Positions 34,750 through 42,985 of a stretch of DNA of 64,000 nt are shown here, piece after piece. Source of the stretch: Paenalcaligenes sp050487225 (lineage in GTDB: Bacteria > Pseudomonadota > Gammaproteobacteria > Burkholderiales > Burkholderiaceae_B); the NCBI RefSeq assembly GCF_050487225.1, contig NZ_JBKQGY010000002.1, positions 186,001 through 250,000 of the forward strand. Reading direction: 5' to 3'. Under the pieces are notes generated by a model, which was not told the DNA's origin, did not search any database, and was given only the letters and a program-made list of their open reading frames with translations. Each line of letters begins with the position of its first letter. The first letter of the stretch is position 1. Made by a program: the position numbers and the translations under genes.

Positions 34750-36234
34750 TTACAACGCTGCTTTGATCAATTCTGCCAACTGTGCAAAAGCAGGACGAAT
34801 GTCATCTTCATTTTCTACCGCTGCGTAGCCAAAAAGCAAGCCGGGCGATTTACGTTCACTCGAGTAGTAGCGCGTTAAAGGTCGCACCCAAATACCCGCT
34901 TCGTGGGCGGCTTTGGTAATGGCCTCATCGTCAGTGCCTTCTGGTAAATGCATCACCAGGTGCAAGCCTGCCTCTTGGTTAGACAAGGGCCATTGCGGGC
35001 CAAAATGCTCGCTAATGGCATCACGTAAGATCGTTTGGCGTCGTGCATACACCGCCTTCATTTTGCGGATGTGTGCAGCGTAATGCCCCTCTGCAATGAA
35101 GTCAGCCAAAACAGCTTGCTCCATCAACCTACCTTCACGGTACAACTCAGACAGCGCTACCGATGCCGCCCTAGCAATAGCTTTGGGCAACACCATGAAC
35201 CCCATACGCATACTGGGGAACAAGGTTTTGGAAAACGTGCCTAGATAAATCACTCGATCGTAACTATCTAGCCCTTGCAAGGAAGCAATAGGACGTCCAC
35301 CAAAACGGAACTCACTGTCGTAATCGTCTTCAATAACCCATGCGCCGCACTGGTTCGCATATTCCAGCAACATACGGCGTCTGGCCAAGCTCATCACATT
35401 GCCCAGCGGGTACTGGTGCGAGGGCGTCACAAAGATGAACTTAGGCACGTCTTGCTGCATTTGCTCAGGCGTCGGGCTCATGCCCTCTTCGTCCACATTG
35501 ATGGAACGCAAATCTATGCCTGCCGACGTCAGCACGGTACTGGCCCCCCAATAACCGGGGTTTTCCATCCATGCCAAACAATCTTTGTCGCCTAGCAATT
35601 TGGCAATTAAATCCAGCGACTGGTGAATACCAGAGGTAATCACCACTTGCTCGGGATCGCACTGCACTGAACGCGCCAAGCGTAAATGTTCGCTCAAGGC
35701 TCTACGTAACGGCTTATACCCAGCGCCGTGCGCATAGGTCATTAACGATGGAATGGGCTCACGCCAATAGCGGCGCTGCAAACGCATCCATACTTTGCTG
35801 GGAAACATCGTGACATCCGGCACACCCGGAATAAATGGCCCCCACTGATGGCGTGATGCTTGCGCGGTACTTACTAATTCAGAACCACGCTCAGACAACA
35901 GCCCATCACCCGTCACTGGCTGCACCAGTTCGGCGTCTAAGGGCATGACCTGCCCCACCATCACAGGGACTGTGTCGGACACGAAGGTGCCACTACCCGT
36001 GATCGTAATCACATACCCTTCGGCATTTAACTGTTCATACGCCGCAATAATGGTGTTACGGGACAAGCCCATGTCTCGGGCCAAAACACGGCTAGCGGGT
36101 AGCTTAGTACCCGCACGCAGATCACCCTGCAAAATTAGTGCGCTAAACGCCTCGTAGACCTGACGGGATAACGGCTTCCCGCTATCGCGCTCTAGACGTT
36201 GTAAAAGCAACTCATGCAATACGCTTGCGATCAT
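34750..36234 (-). CDS. MocR/GabR-family PLP-dependent transcriptional regulator
   Basis: A 494-residue fusion of an N-terminal GntR winged helix (about 10-80; LPASRVLARDMGLSRNTIIAAYEQL) with an aminotransferase class I-like domain (about 120-494). The PLP-site residues VIEDDYDSEFRF and the Lys in LGTFSKTLFPSMRMGF are intact. GabR of this family activates gabTD in the presence of GABA. Its place directly upstream of gabD makes the same role likely, but the divergent cupin operon is an equally close target. Confidence 0.88.
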   Translation of the reverse strand: MIASVLHELLLQRLERDSGKPLSRQVYEAFSALILQGDLRAGTKLPASRVLARDMGLSRNTIIAAYEQLNAEGYVITITGSGTFVSDTVPVMVGQVMPLDAELVQPVTGDGLLSERGSELVSTAQASRHQWGPFIPGVPDVTMFPSKVWMRLQRRYWREPIPSLMTYAHGAGYKPLRRALSEHLRLARSVQCDPEQVVITSGIHQSLDLIAKLLGDKDCLAWMENPGYWGASTVLTSAGIDLRSINVDEEGMSPTPEQMQQDVPKFIFVTPSHQYPLGNVMSLARRRMLLEYANQCGAWVIEDDYDSEFRFGGRPIASLQGLDSYDRVIYLGTFSKTLFPSMRMGFMVLPKAIARAASVALSELYREGRLMEQAVLADFIAEGHYAAHIRKMKAVYARRQTILRDAISEHFGPQWPLSNQEAGLHLVMHLPEGTDDEAITKAAHEAGIWVRPLTRYYSSERKSPGLLFGYAAVENEDDIRPAFAQLAELIKAAL

Positions 36235-36279
36235 TTTTCTGTCTCATCACACATACGCTTTTGGGGACAGGCATCACCT

Positions 36280-36317
36280 ATGGAAAATACTGTGCACCTT
36301 TTTTGGTGATTTTCCAT
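36280..36317. promoter_or_regulatory. Inverted repeat in the MocR/cupin divergent promoter region
   Basis: ATGGAAAAT (36280-36288) and ATTTTCCAT (36309-36317) form a perfect 9-bp inverted repeat around 20 bp. Just inside, CACC (36295-36298) and GGTG (36305-36308) pair around TTTTTT. It lies 46-83 bp upstream of the MocR-type gene and may be its binding site. Confidence 0.4.
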
Positions 36318-36329
36318 TAAACTGGTCTT

Positions 36330-36342
36330 GTGGCCTGACCAC
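36330..36342. promoter_or_regulatory. FadR-type operator, copy A (cupin-hydrolase-ALDH side)
   Basis: GTGGCCTGACCAC. The identical 13-mer occurs at 41903-41915 and its exact reverse complement at 46529-46541. The arms GTGG and CCAC are palindromic. The core TGGTCAGGCCA differs by one base from the FadR-like pattern TGGTCNGACCA. It lies 190 bp upstream of the cupin gene. Confidence 0.6.
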
Positions 36343-36532
36343 CTGAATACTAAACCTAAACACCCCTATCAGGGAACGCGTTGACTCGGAATAGAAACGC
36401 TTTTTACCTGTAATGGTTGAAGGTTATAAAAATCATACCACCCTAAATGGCCCCATGACTGAATGCAAAACGCTTTTTTCTTCAGCACCATGGCCATGAT
36501 GTAGAAAGTGATTACCAACCAAAGGACAGTCT

Positions 36533-36829
36533 ATGAACCAGCAACGACCAGCAGCCCGCCCTACCGTACAAATTGACAACGATTTCACTCGCGTCACCGA
36601 ATGGTACTTCGAGCCCGGAGCCCAAACCGGCTGGCACGGCCACGACATGGACTATGTAGTAGTACCAATGACTACCGGCACTCTGCAGTTGGAACTTCCT
36701 GACGGTACTCGTCATAGCAATGCTCTCACGCAGGGTCAAAGTTATTGCCGGCAAGCCGGTGTGCAACACAACGTTATTAATCCTGGTCCCGAGCCCTTTG
36801 TATTCGTAGAGATCGAGTTCAAACGCTAG
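36533..36829 (+). CDS. Small cupin-domain protein
   Basis: A 98-residue single-cupin protein. The metal-site pattern GAQTGWHGHDMDYVVVPMTTG supplies His residues and the second motif GVQHNVINPG supplies another, so metal binding is plausible. AGGA precedes ATG 36533. It lies 34 bp before an M20 amidohydrolase gene, so it may be an isomerase, a dioxygenase or a ligand-binding helper in the same pathway. The exact reaction cannot be inferred. Confidence 0.78.
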   Translation: MNQQRPAARPTVQIDNDFTRVTEWYFEPGAQTGWHGHDMDYVVVPMTTGTLQLELPDGTRHSNALTQGQSYCRQAGVQHNVINPGPEPFVFVEIEFKR

Positions 36830-36863
36830 GCATCATCGTTTTTTTTGCAGCAAGGAAAATCTC

Positions 36864-38120
36864 ATGACCGACATCACCTCCCTAAACATCAACGGCGAAC
36901 GCCTCTGGCAATCGTTGATGGAACTGGCCAAAATTGGCGCCACACCCAAAGGCGGTAACTGCCGTTTGGCGTTGACGGCGCTGGATGGTCAGGCCCGCGA
37001 CATGGTTTGCGGCTGGATGCGTGAGGCGGGGATGACCATTACCGTTGACCAAGTGGGTAACATTTTTGGTCGACGCCCTGGCCGTAACCCAAGCCTCCCT
37101 CCCGTTGCCACTGGCAGCCACATCGACACTCAGCCCACTGGCGGCAAGTTCGATGGCTGCTTTGGTGTCATGGCTGGCTTGGAAGTCATGCGCACCTTGC
37201 ACGAGAACAACATCGAAACTGAAGCGCCTATGGAGTTGATCATCTGGACCAACGAAGAAGGCACACGCTTCGTACCCGTGATGATGGGTTCCGGTGCGTT
37301 CTGCGAAGTATTCCCTATTGAAACCGCACTGGATGCTGTGGATCTGGATGGCAAATCAGTACGTGAAGAACTGAAAAACATCGGCTACGACGGCGACTAC
37401 CCTGTGCCCGGCCACGCTTTTGGCAGCTACATCGAAGCGCACATTGAGCAAGGCCCTGTATTGGAAGCGAACGACAACGTGATCGGTGTGGTTACAGGCT
37501 CGTTGGGTCTGCGCTGGTACGACGTCGCGGTAACAGGTATGGAAGCTCATGCTGGCCCTACCCCTATGGAATTGCGTAAAGACGCGTTGTACTCCGCCTC
37601 TTACATTGTTCAAGGTGTGATTGATATCGCCCGCGAATACGCCCCTCAAGGCCGCGGTACCGTTGGCGTGCTGGATGTATACCCCTCTTCCCGTAACGTG
37701 ATCCCTGGCAAAGTCAGCTTCAGCGTTGACCTGCGTCACGAAGACAGCGCGTTGCTGGACGAAATGGAAGCACGTTTCCGCAAACTGTGCGCCGACGTTG
37801 CCCAAGGTGAGCACACAGGCTACACCACCGATATCGCTATCACTGATATCCAGCAGTTCCCACCTACCCCCTTTGCACCTCACCTGATCAACAGCGTGCG
37901 TGCACAAGCTGAGGCTCGTGGTTACTCTCACCAAGATATCGTGACTGGCGCTGGCCACGATGCGGTGTTCGTTGCAAGCAAACACCCCACATCCATGATC
38001 TTCATCCCTTGCAAAGACGGGATCAGCCACAACGAAATTGAAGACGCCAAACCCGAACACGTAGCCATCGGTGCCAACGTGTTGCTGGGCGCCATGCTGG
38101 AGCAGGCTAAAGTCTGCTAA
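36864..38120 (+). CDS. Zn-dependent amidohydrolase, M20 family (hydantoinase/carbamoylase type)
   Basis: A 418-residue M20-fold enzyme of the allantoate amidohydrolase / N-carbamoyl-L-amino-acid hydrolase / beta-ureidopropionase group. Metal ligands are visible in TGSHIDTQPTGGKFDG, TNEEGTRF, HIEQGPVLE and GAGHDAVF. The dimerisation-domain His lies in GMEAHAGPTPMELRKDA. These enzymes cleave ureido or amide bonds to release an amino acid. No hydantoinase or dihydropyrimidinase is nearby, so the substrate is probably an acyclic N-carbamoyl or N-acyl compound. Confidence 0.85.
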   Translation: MTDITSLNINGERLWQSLMELAKIGATPKGGNCRLALTALDGQARDMVCGWMREAGMTITVDQVGNIFGRRPGRNPSLPPVATGSHIDTQPTGGKFDGCFGVMAGLEVMRTLHENNIETEAPMELIIWTNEEGTRFVPVMMGSGAFCEVFPIETALDAVDLDGKSVREELKNIGYDGDYPVPGHAFGSYIEAHIEQGPVLEANDNVIGVVTGSLGLRWYDVAVTGMEAHAGPTPMELRKDALYSASYIVQGVIDIAREYAPQGRGTVGVLDVYPSSRNVIPGKVSFSVDLRHEDSALLDEMEARFRKLCADVAQGEHTGYTTDIAITDIQQFPPTPFAPHLINSVRAQAEARGYSHQDIVTGAGHDAVFVASKHPTSMIFIPCKDGISHNEIEDAKPEHVAIGANVLLGAMLEQAKVC

Positions 38121-38126
38121 TTATTC

Positions 38127-38152
38127 GGGCTGCCCACACGGCAGCCCTTTTT
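38127..38152 (+). terminator. Intrinsic terminator between the hydrolase and ALDH genes
   Basis: GGGCTGCC (38127-38134) and GGCAGCCC (38140-38147) form a perfect 8-bp GC-rich stem with loop CACAC, followed by TTTTT. It lies 7 bp after the hydrolase stop and 19 bp before the ALDH start, with the ALDH Shine-Dalgarno directly behind it. Transcription into the ALDH gene would need read-through, antitermination or a promoter inside the hydrolase gene. Confidence 0.8.
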
Positions 38153-38170
38153 GCTCTACGGAAGTGATAC

Positions 38171-39667
38171 ATGACTACACCCCTCACCTTGCAGGACTGG
38201 GAACAACGGGCAGCCCAGTTGTCGTTCCGCAGCCAAGCCATCATTGATGGTAAAGCCTACCAAGGCAATGGCGACGTTCTGGACATTGTTAACCCTGCTA
38301 GCGGCCAAGTGTTGGCCCAAGTTGCCTCCTGCAACGAAGCGGATATTGATGTAGCCGTTCAATCTGCTCGCCGCGCCTTTAAATCTGGCGTTTGGCGCAA
38401 CATGCCACGCGTAAAGCGCAAAGAAATTCTGCAACGCTTGGCGCAACTGATTCGTGAGAATCTGGACGATATCGCGCTGTTGGAAACGCTGAACATGGGT
38501 AAGCCCATCAGCGAAACCACGCAATTTGATATCCCAGAATCCGCCACCGCTTACGCGTGGTACGGCGAACTCATCGACAAACAATACGATGAAATAGCTC
38601 CTACTGATAACAATGCGCTGGCCACCATCACACGTCACCCCTTGGGTGTAGTGGCTGCCGTGGTGCCCTGGAACTTCCCACTGATGATGTCATCGTGGAA
38701 AGTGGCTCCTGCACTAGCAGCAGGCAACAGCGTTATCTTGAAACCTGCCGACGCCACACCGCTGACCGCTATTCGTTTGGGTGAGTTGGCGCTGGAAGCC
38801 GGTTTGCCTCCAGGCGTGTTGAACATTGTGCCTGGTACAGGCCCTGGTGCGGGTCAAGCATTGGGCTTGCACCCAGACGTAGACTGCCTGACCTTTACCG
38901 GTTCCACCATGACCGGCAAACGCTTTATGCAGTACTCAGGCCAGTCCAATCTGAAACAAATCTGGTTGGAGTGCGGTGGTAAATCTCCACACATCGTGTT
39001 TGATGACTGCCCAGATTTGGACAAAGCGGCGCTGATGGCTGCGGTTGGCATTTTCAACAACCAAGGCGAAGTATGTATTGCAGGTTCACGCCTGTACGTA
39101 CAACGTGGCATCTACGAAAGCTTCAAAGAGAAGCTGATTGCTCACGCCAAAACCATGCAGCCGGGTAATCCTTTGGACCCCAACACGGCGATGGGCGCTA
39201 TGGTGACACAGCAGCACATGGGCACCGTGATGAACTACATCGCGTCTGGCTGCGAACAAGCCACGCTGCTCACAGGCGGCCAGCAAGTTCGTACCGAAAC
39301 TGGTGGTTACTACATTGAACCCACCATTTTCGAAGTGCCTTCACAAGATGTACGCATCATTCGTGAGGAAATCTTTGGACCTGTGTTAGCAGTAACGGTG
39401 TTCGATACGGAAGAAGAAGTGCTGCACATGGCTAACGACCACGAGTTCGGCTTAGGTGCCGGCCTGTGGACCAGCAACATCAGCCGCGCGCACCGCATGG
39501 GCCGCGAGTTGGAAGCTGGCTTGGTCTGGGTGAACTGCTACTTCAATGGCAATATTGCGATGCCATTTGGCGGTGTGAAACAGTCCGGCTTTGGTCGTGA
39601 CAAGTCCATACACGCGATAGACAAATACACCAGCTTGAAATCCACATGGATTGATCTGACGGTGTAA
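38171..39667 (+). CDS. NAD(P)-dependent aldehyde dehydrogenase, PuuC-like
   Basis: A 498-residue aldehyde dehydrogenase with VPWNFPLMMSSWK, LECGGKSPHIVFDD (general-base Glu) and catalytic Cys in NQGEVCIAGSRL. Overall it resembles gamma-glutamyl-aminobutyraldehyde dehydrogenase (PuuC/AldH), which acts on amino-aldehydes. An acid derived from it could feed the neighbouring GABA genes, but this is inference. It is preceded by a strong terminator and followed by a 13-bp hairpin. Confidence 0.86.
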   Translation: MTTPLTLQDWEQRAAQLSFRSQAIIDGKAYQGNGDVLDIVNPASGQVLAQVASCNEADIDVAVQSARRAFKSGVWRNMPRVKRKEILQRLAQLIRENLDDIALLETLNMGKPISETTQFDIPESATAYAWYGELIDKQYDEIAPTDNNALATITRHPLGVVAAVVPWNFPLMMSSWKVAPALAAGNSVILKPADATPLTAIRLGELALEAGLPPGVLNIVPGTGPGAGQALGLHPDVDCLTFTGSTMTGKRFMQYSGQSNLKQIWLECGGKSPHIVFDDCPDLDKAALMAAVGIFNNQGEVCIAGSRLYVQRGIYESFKEKLIAHAKTMQPGNPLDPNTAMGAMVTQQHMGTVMNYIASGCEQATLLTGGQQVRTETGGYYIEPTIFEVPSQDVRIIREEIFGPVLAVTVFDTEEEVLHMANDHEFGLGAGLWTSNISRAHRMGRELEAGLVWVNCYFNGNIAMPFGGVKQSGFGRDKSIHAIDKYTSLKSTWIDLTV

Positions 39668-40173
39668 GTAGTACACACGCTTTCGTGCGAGCATTCTTGC
39701 ACGAAAGCGTGCCCTTCCAAGGCCTATTCTGCGCCTCTACAGCACGTTTTGATGTGTGCTGGCAACACATCCTTCCTACGTTCCACTTATCGTCCTAGCA
39801 GCGCCTCACCAATCTGAGAAAATGTTGTACTTGCTGCACCCACACGGCTAAGAAACGAAGCCCCGCTCATTATCTACACCTACAAAAATAAGTGGTAGAG
39901 GCATGCCCTCTAGCACTGTTATCGCCTCTCTATTCCCCCTCTACCCAGGCTCTTTATATACCACACCTCGCCACATCACCGACCGCAGAGGCACGGCCTC
40001 ACAGAGCCCCAACCTACGGAGAGATAGCTCTGCGACGAGGCATAAAGCCGCCCCCTTCCCCCACAAAGAAAAAGCCCGAACCTGCTTTCACAGATTCGGG
40101 CCGTTCCTAGGTGCTCAACAGCTTTTAGCCGTAGTGTGGCAAGGTTCATCGCTCTTCGGCGAGTGGCTGCACC
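39668..40173. other. Non-coding gap with two hairpins between convergent units
   Basis: A 506-bp gap. At 39676-39711 CACGCTTTCGTGC and GCACGAAAGCGTG form a perfect 13-bp stem with a 10-nt loop, right after the ALDH stop but without a U-tract. A minus-strand terminator sits at 40064-40101. The middle, 39712-40063, contains only short reading frames with no recognisable features; I see no gene there. Confidence 0.7.
40064..40101 (-). terminator. Intrinsic terminator after the ThDP-enzyme gene
   Basis: On the minus strand GCCCGAA (40101-40095) pairs with TTCGGGC (40080-40074) across a 14-nt loop, followed by TTTTTCTTT (complement of 40073-40065). Confidence 0.8.
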
Positions 40174-41835
40174 TTAAGCTACAGACTCGGGCAATGCCAA
40201 AGCCTGATCTGTCACGATCTGCAAAAGAGCAGGTCGTTTTTCTTCTAGAATTGCTTTGAAGGCAGCTTCTACAGCCGCTTCAATTTGGGAGTCATCGGTA
40301 ATACGCGCACCGTATGCACCAAAGGCTTGCGCCAACAATTCGCAATTAGGATTCTTCAACTGTGTACCCGACACACGGCCTGGGTAATGCTGCTCTTGGT
40401 GCAGACGGATAGTGCCGTACTCTTGGTTATCCATCATGACTACCAAAATAGGTGCACCGTAGGTCACGGCAGTAGACAGCTCGGCTTCGTTCATGAAGAA
40501 CTCACCGTCACCGGCAATCACTACCGATACACGCTCAGGCGATTGCAGCGAGGCCACAATACCAGCGGGTACGCTGTAACCCATTGCACCGTTACGGGCA
40601 CTCAATTGGCTAGGGAACACGTTAGTAGGCAAGTAGCGCTGTGCCCAAATGCAGTGGTTACCAGCACCAAAGCTGTACACCGCATCCTCAGGCAAGCGTT
40701 TAACAATAGCTTCCATCAGCGCTGTCATGTGGGCTGTACCAGGTGCAGTACGTGGCAGCTCTGTTGGGAAACGGGAGTATTCGCGCTGTACTGCGTGGCA
40801 ACGATCAAACCATGCTTGACGTTGTTCTGCACCAGGCAATTCCAGTGTCTCTACCGTACGCGCAAACACTTTAGGGTTTGCCAAAATGTGGTGCGTCATG
40901 GAACCGCTGCGACCACGCAAGCTGGTGTCCAAATTCACTTGGTACGTAATAGCGGAGGTATCTTGACGCAATGTGTAGCCATCAGTGGATACGTCGCCAG
41001 GAACTACCCCTACAGCAACCAGCACGTCGGACTCTGTGTACAACGCAGCAGTTGCGTCATCACGGCCATAACCCAAGTAACCGGCATGCGCTGGTGAGTT
41101 AAACGGAATACGATCTGCAGCACGCCAATCGTGCAGCACAGGAATACGGTTTTGCTCAGCAAAGTGTGTCAATTGACGGGACGCTTCGCTATCCCAGTTC
41201 TGACCACCTACAAACAGCAATGGTTTTTTAGCGGATGCCAATGCTGCTGTCAGTGCTGCCAACTCATCTTGGCCTACAGCACCTTGCGCCACGGGCAATA
41301 CAGGTTGCAACTCACGTGTGAACTCTTCACGGATGATGTCTTCAGGCAAACCAACTACCACTGGGCCTGGACGACCTTCCATCGCGGCGAAGAATGCTTC
41401 CGCCACAACTTCAGAAGCACGTTCCGCGCTATCCAAGACAAACACACGTTTGCACTGTGAGCCAAACCACGCTTTAGGATCAAATTCTTGGAAAGACTCG
41501 CGCTCGCGGTCTGCCACGGGGATCAAGCCCACGAACAATACCATTGGCACGCCATCTTGCCATGCAGTGTGAATACCAGTGAACGCCTGAGCGGCACCTG
41601 GACCACGTGTCACCATGGCCACACCTGGTTTACCAGTGAACTTACCGTAGGCATCAGCCATGTAAGCCGCAGCGGCTTCGTGACGGCACACCACACTCTG
41701 GATATTGGTGTCATACAGACCATCCAGCACAGCCAGATAGCTTTCGCCTGGCACTACAAACACCCTATCAACTCCGTGAAGGGCCAAGCTCTCGGCGATA
41801 GCTCTACCAGCGTGTAGTTTATTGCTCATTTCCAT
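40174..41835 (-). CDS. Thiamine diphosphate-dependent enzyme (acetolactate synthase/decarboxylase-like)
   Basis: A 553-residue three-domain ThDP enzyme. The Pyr domain has the catalytic Glu in VCRHEAAAAYMADAYGKFTG and GPGAAQAFTGIHTAW. The PP domain has the ThDP motif GDGEFFMNEAELSTAVTYGA ending in MMDNQEYGTI. It could be a 2-oxo-acid decarboxylase, a carboligase or a lyase; sequence alone does not decide. It is transcribed alone from a promoter with FadR-type site B overlapping the likely transcription start. Regulation shared with the TRAP, lyase, hydrolase and ALDH genes suggests a common pathway. Confidence 0.85.
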   Translation of the reverse strand: MEMSNKLHAGRAIAESLALHGVDRVFVVPGESYLAVLDGLYDTNIQSVVCRHEAAAAYMADAYGKFTGKPGVAMVTRGPGAAQAFTGIHTAWQDGVPMVLFVGLIPVADRERESFQEFDPKAWFGSQCKRVFVLDSAERASEVVAEAFFAAMEGRPGPVVVGLPEDIIREEFTRELQPVLPVAQGAVGQDELAALTAALASAKKPLLFVGGQNWDSEASRQLTHFAEQNRIPVLHDWRAADRIPFNSPAHAGYLGYGRDDATAALYTESDVLVAVGVVPGDVSTDGYTLRQDTSAITYQVNLDTSLRGRSGSMTHHILANPKVFARTVETLELPGAEQRQAWFDRCHAVQREYSRFPTELPRTAPGTAHMTALMEAIVKRLPEDAVYSFGAGNHCIWAQRYLPTNVFPSQLSARNGAMGYSVPAGIVASLQSPERVSVVIAGDGEFFMNEAELSTAVTYGAPILVVMMDNQEYGTIRLHQEQHYPGRVSGTQLKNPNCELLAQAFGAYGARITDDSQIEAAVEAAFKAILEEKRPALLQIVTDQALALPESVA

Positions 41836-41902
41836 TCCCTATAACAATGATGGCTACCACTGTTCATCCGGTATGCCATTCCATATTCTTACAAGCGGCC
41901 TA

Positions 41903-41931
41903 GTGGCCTGACCACCTAAATTACAATCATA
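41903..41931 (-). promoter_or_regulatory. Promoter and FadR-type operator, copy B (ThDP enzyme)
   Basis: Operator GTGGCCTGACCAC at 41903-41915, identical to copy A. On the minus strand a good -10 hexamer TATGAT lies at 41931-41926 with a weak -35 (TACGTT) 17 bp upstream. The operator starts about 10 bp after the -10, over the expected start point, a classic repressor position. Confidence 0.55.
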
Positions 41932-41980
41932 GCAGGTTTGTTTGCTTCAACGTATAAAAAAAGCCAGACAATTCTGCTAA

Positions 41981-42002
41981 AACCCCAGCACAATGGGGCT
42001 TG
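41981..42002 (-). terminator. Weak terminator-like hairpin after the lyase gene
   Basis: Minus strand: CCCC and GGGG around an 8-nt loop followed by TTTTAGC. Only four GC pairs, but it lies about 70 bp after the end of the TRAP-lyase operon where a terminator is expected. Confidence 0.4.
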
Positions 42003-42069
42003 TGCAGCCTGCACCCACGCCAAAGGTGACTACAAGCTGCGATTTGTACTGCTTTAGAGGTCAGGCCAG

Positions 42070-42975
42070 TTAGGCGCCTCTACTATCCTGCTCGTATGCC
42101 GCAAACAACGCCGCACGTTTTACAACACGTCTAGCCGTAGCAGCAACCGGACCATCTACCCACAACGCGTCCGGCGTAGAAGCATCTTGGCTGGCCGCTT
42201 TGGCAAGCACCGCTTCGGCTTCTGCGACCTCAGCAGCAGAGGGTGAGAAATACTCATGCACCACTGGTGTTTGACGCGCATTGACTACACACTTCGCTTG
42301 CAAGCCTACGCTACGTGCCCACGTAAGGTCTGCTTTGAAAGCGTCTTCATTTTTGAAGTTAAAGGGGCAATCAATGGCTAATACACCAGCCGCACGACAT
42401 TCGACCACAAAGCGTTGACGAATGGCATATAGCGCCGTGCCAGTAGCACTACGTTCCAACCACAAGTCGGCACTAAGATCTTCAGCAGCCAGCAAGCAAG
42501 CCGATACACGTGGTGAGGCACGCAATACTGGCGTGCAGTTCACCAATGCCAATGCGGATTCCAAGGTAGGAATGATTTCCGTTTGGCCTGCATTCAGGCC
42601 GCACTTCACTTCCCACTCGGTAATCGCGGCATCCAAGGCAGCAATCTGCTCGGCATGCTCTGAATGTGGCAACAAAATGGCTTGCGGTGCTGCTGCCATG
42701 ATGCCGGCCAAATCGTCGTGCCCGTCTTCTTCCAGTTTATTAATACGCACTGCGGCAACCTTGCCCGCCGCTTTGCAAGCGGCGAACAGATCATGCAGAC
42801 GTTGGCGTGCTACCGGTCTATCTTCTGGACGAGTGAACTCTTCCAGATCCGCCACCACCACATCAGCCATGCCTTCTACAGCAGCTTGATGTGCGGCTTG
42901 GTCCATACCTGGCACAAACTGCCAGGAACGACGCAATGCAGGCGGACGACGTAACAATGAGAACGCTTGTGTCAT
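42070..42975 (-). CDS. HpcH/HpaI aldolase / citrate lyase beta-like (CitE family) protein
   Basis: A 301-residue TIM-barrel lyase of the CitE/malyl-CoA lyase type. Typical marks are RSWQFVPGMDQAAHQAA, VVVADLEEFTRPEDR, the Mg-binding Glu in IPTLESALALV and Asp in LLAAEDLSADLWLE. CitE-like proteins cleave or form C-C bonds in 3-hydroxy-acyl-CoA thioesters, and stand-alone members have varied substrates. It is the last gene of the FadR-TRAP operon, 10 bp after dctM. A degenerate FadR-type site (42057-42069, GAGGTCAGGCCAG) lies just past its stop. Confidence 0.84.
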   Translation of the reverse strand: MTQAFSLLRRPPALRRSWQFVPGMDQAAHQAAVEGMADVVVADLEEFTRPEDRPVARQRLHDLFAACKAAGKVAAVRINKLEEDGHDDLAGIMAAAPQAILLPHSEHAEQIAALDAAITEWEVKCGLNAGQTEIIPTLESALALVNCTPVLRASPRVSACLLAAEDLSADLWLERSATGTALYAIRQRFVVECRAAGVLAIDCPFNFKNEDAFKADLTWARSVGLQAKCVVNARQTPVVHEYFSPSAAEVAEAEAVLAKAASQDASTPDALWVDGPVAATARRVVKRAALFAAYEQDSRGA

Positions 42976-42985
42976 GCTTGGTCTC

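Noticed and set aside
39892..40259. Two overlapping plus-strand frames in the ALDH-ThDP gap
   Set aside because: They run across the minus-strand terminator at 40064 and into the ThDP gene, with no ribosome-binding site or recognisable domain.
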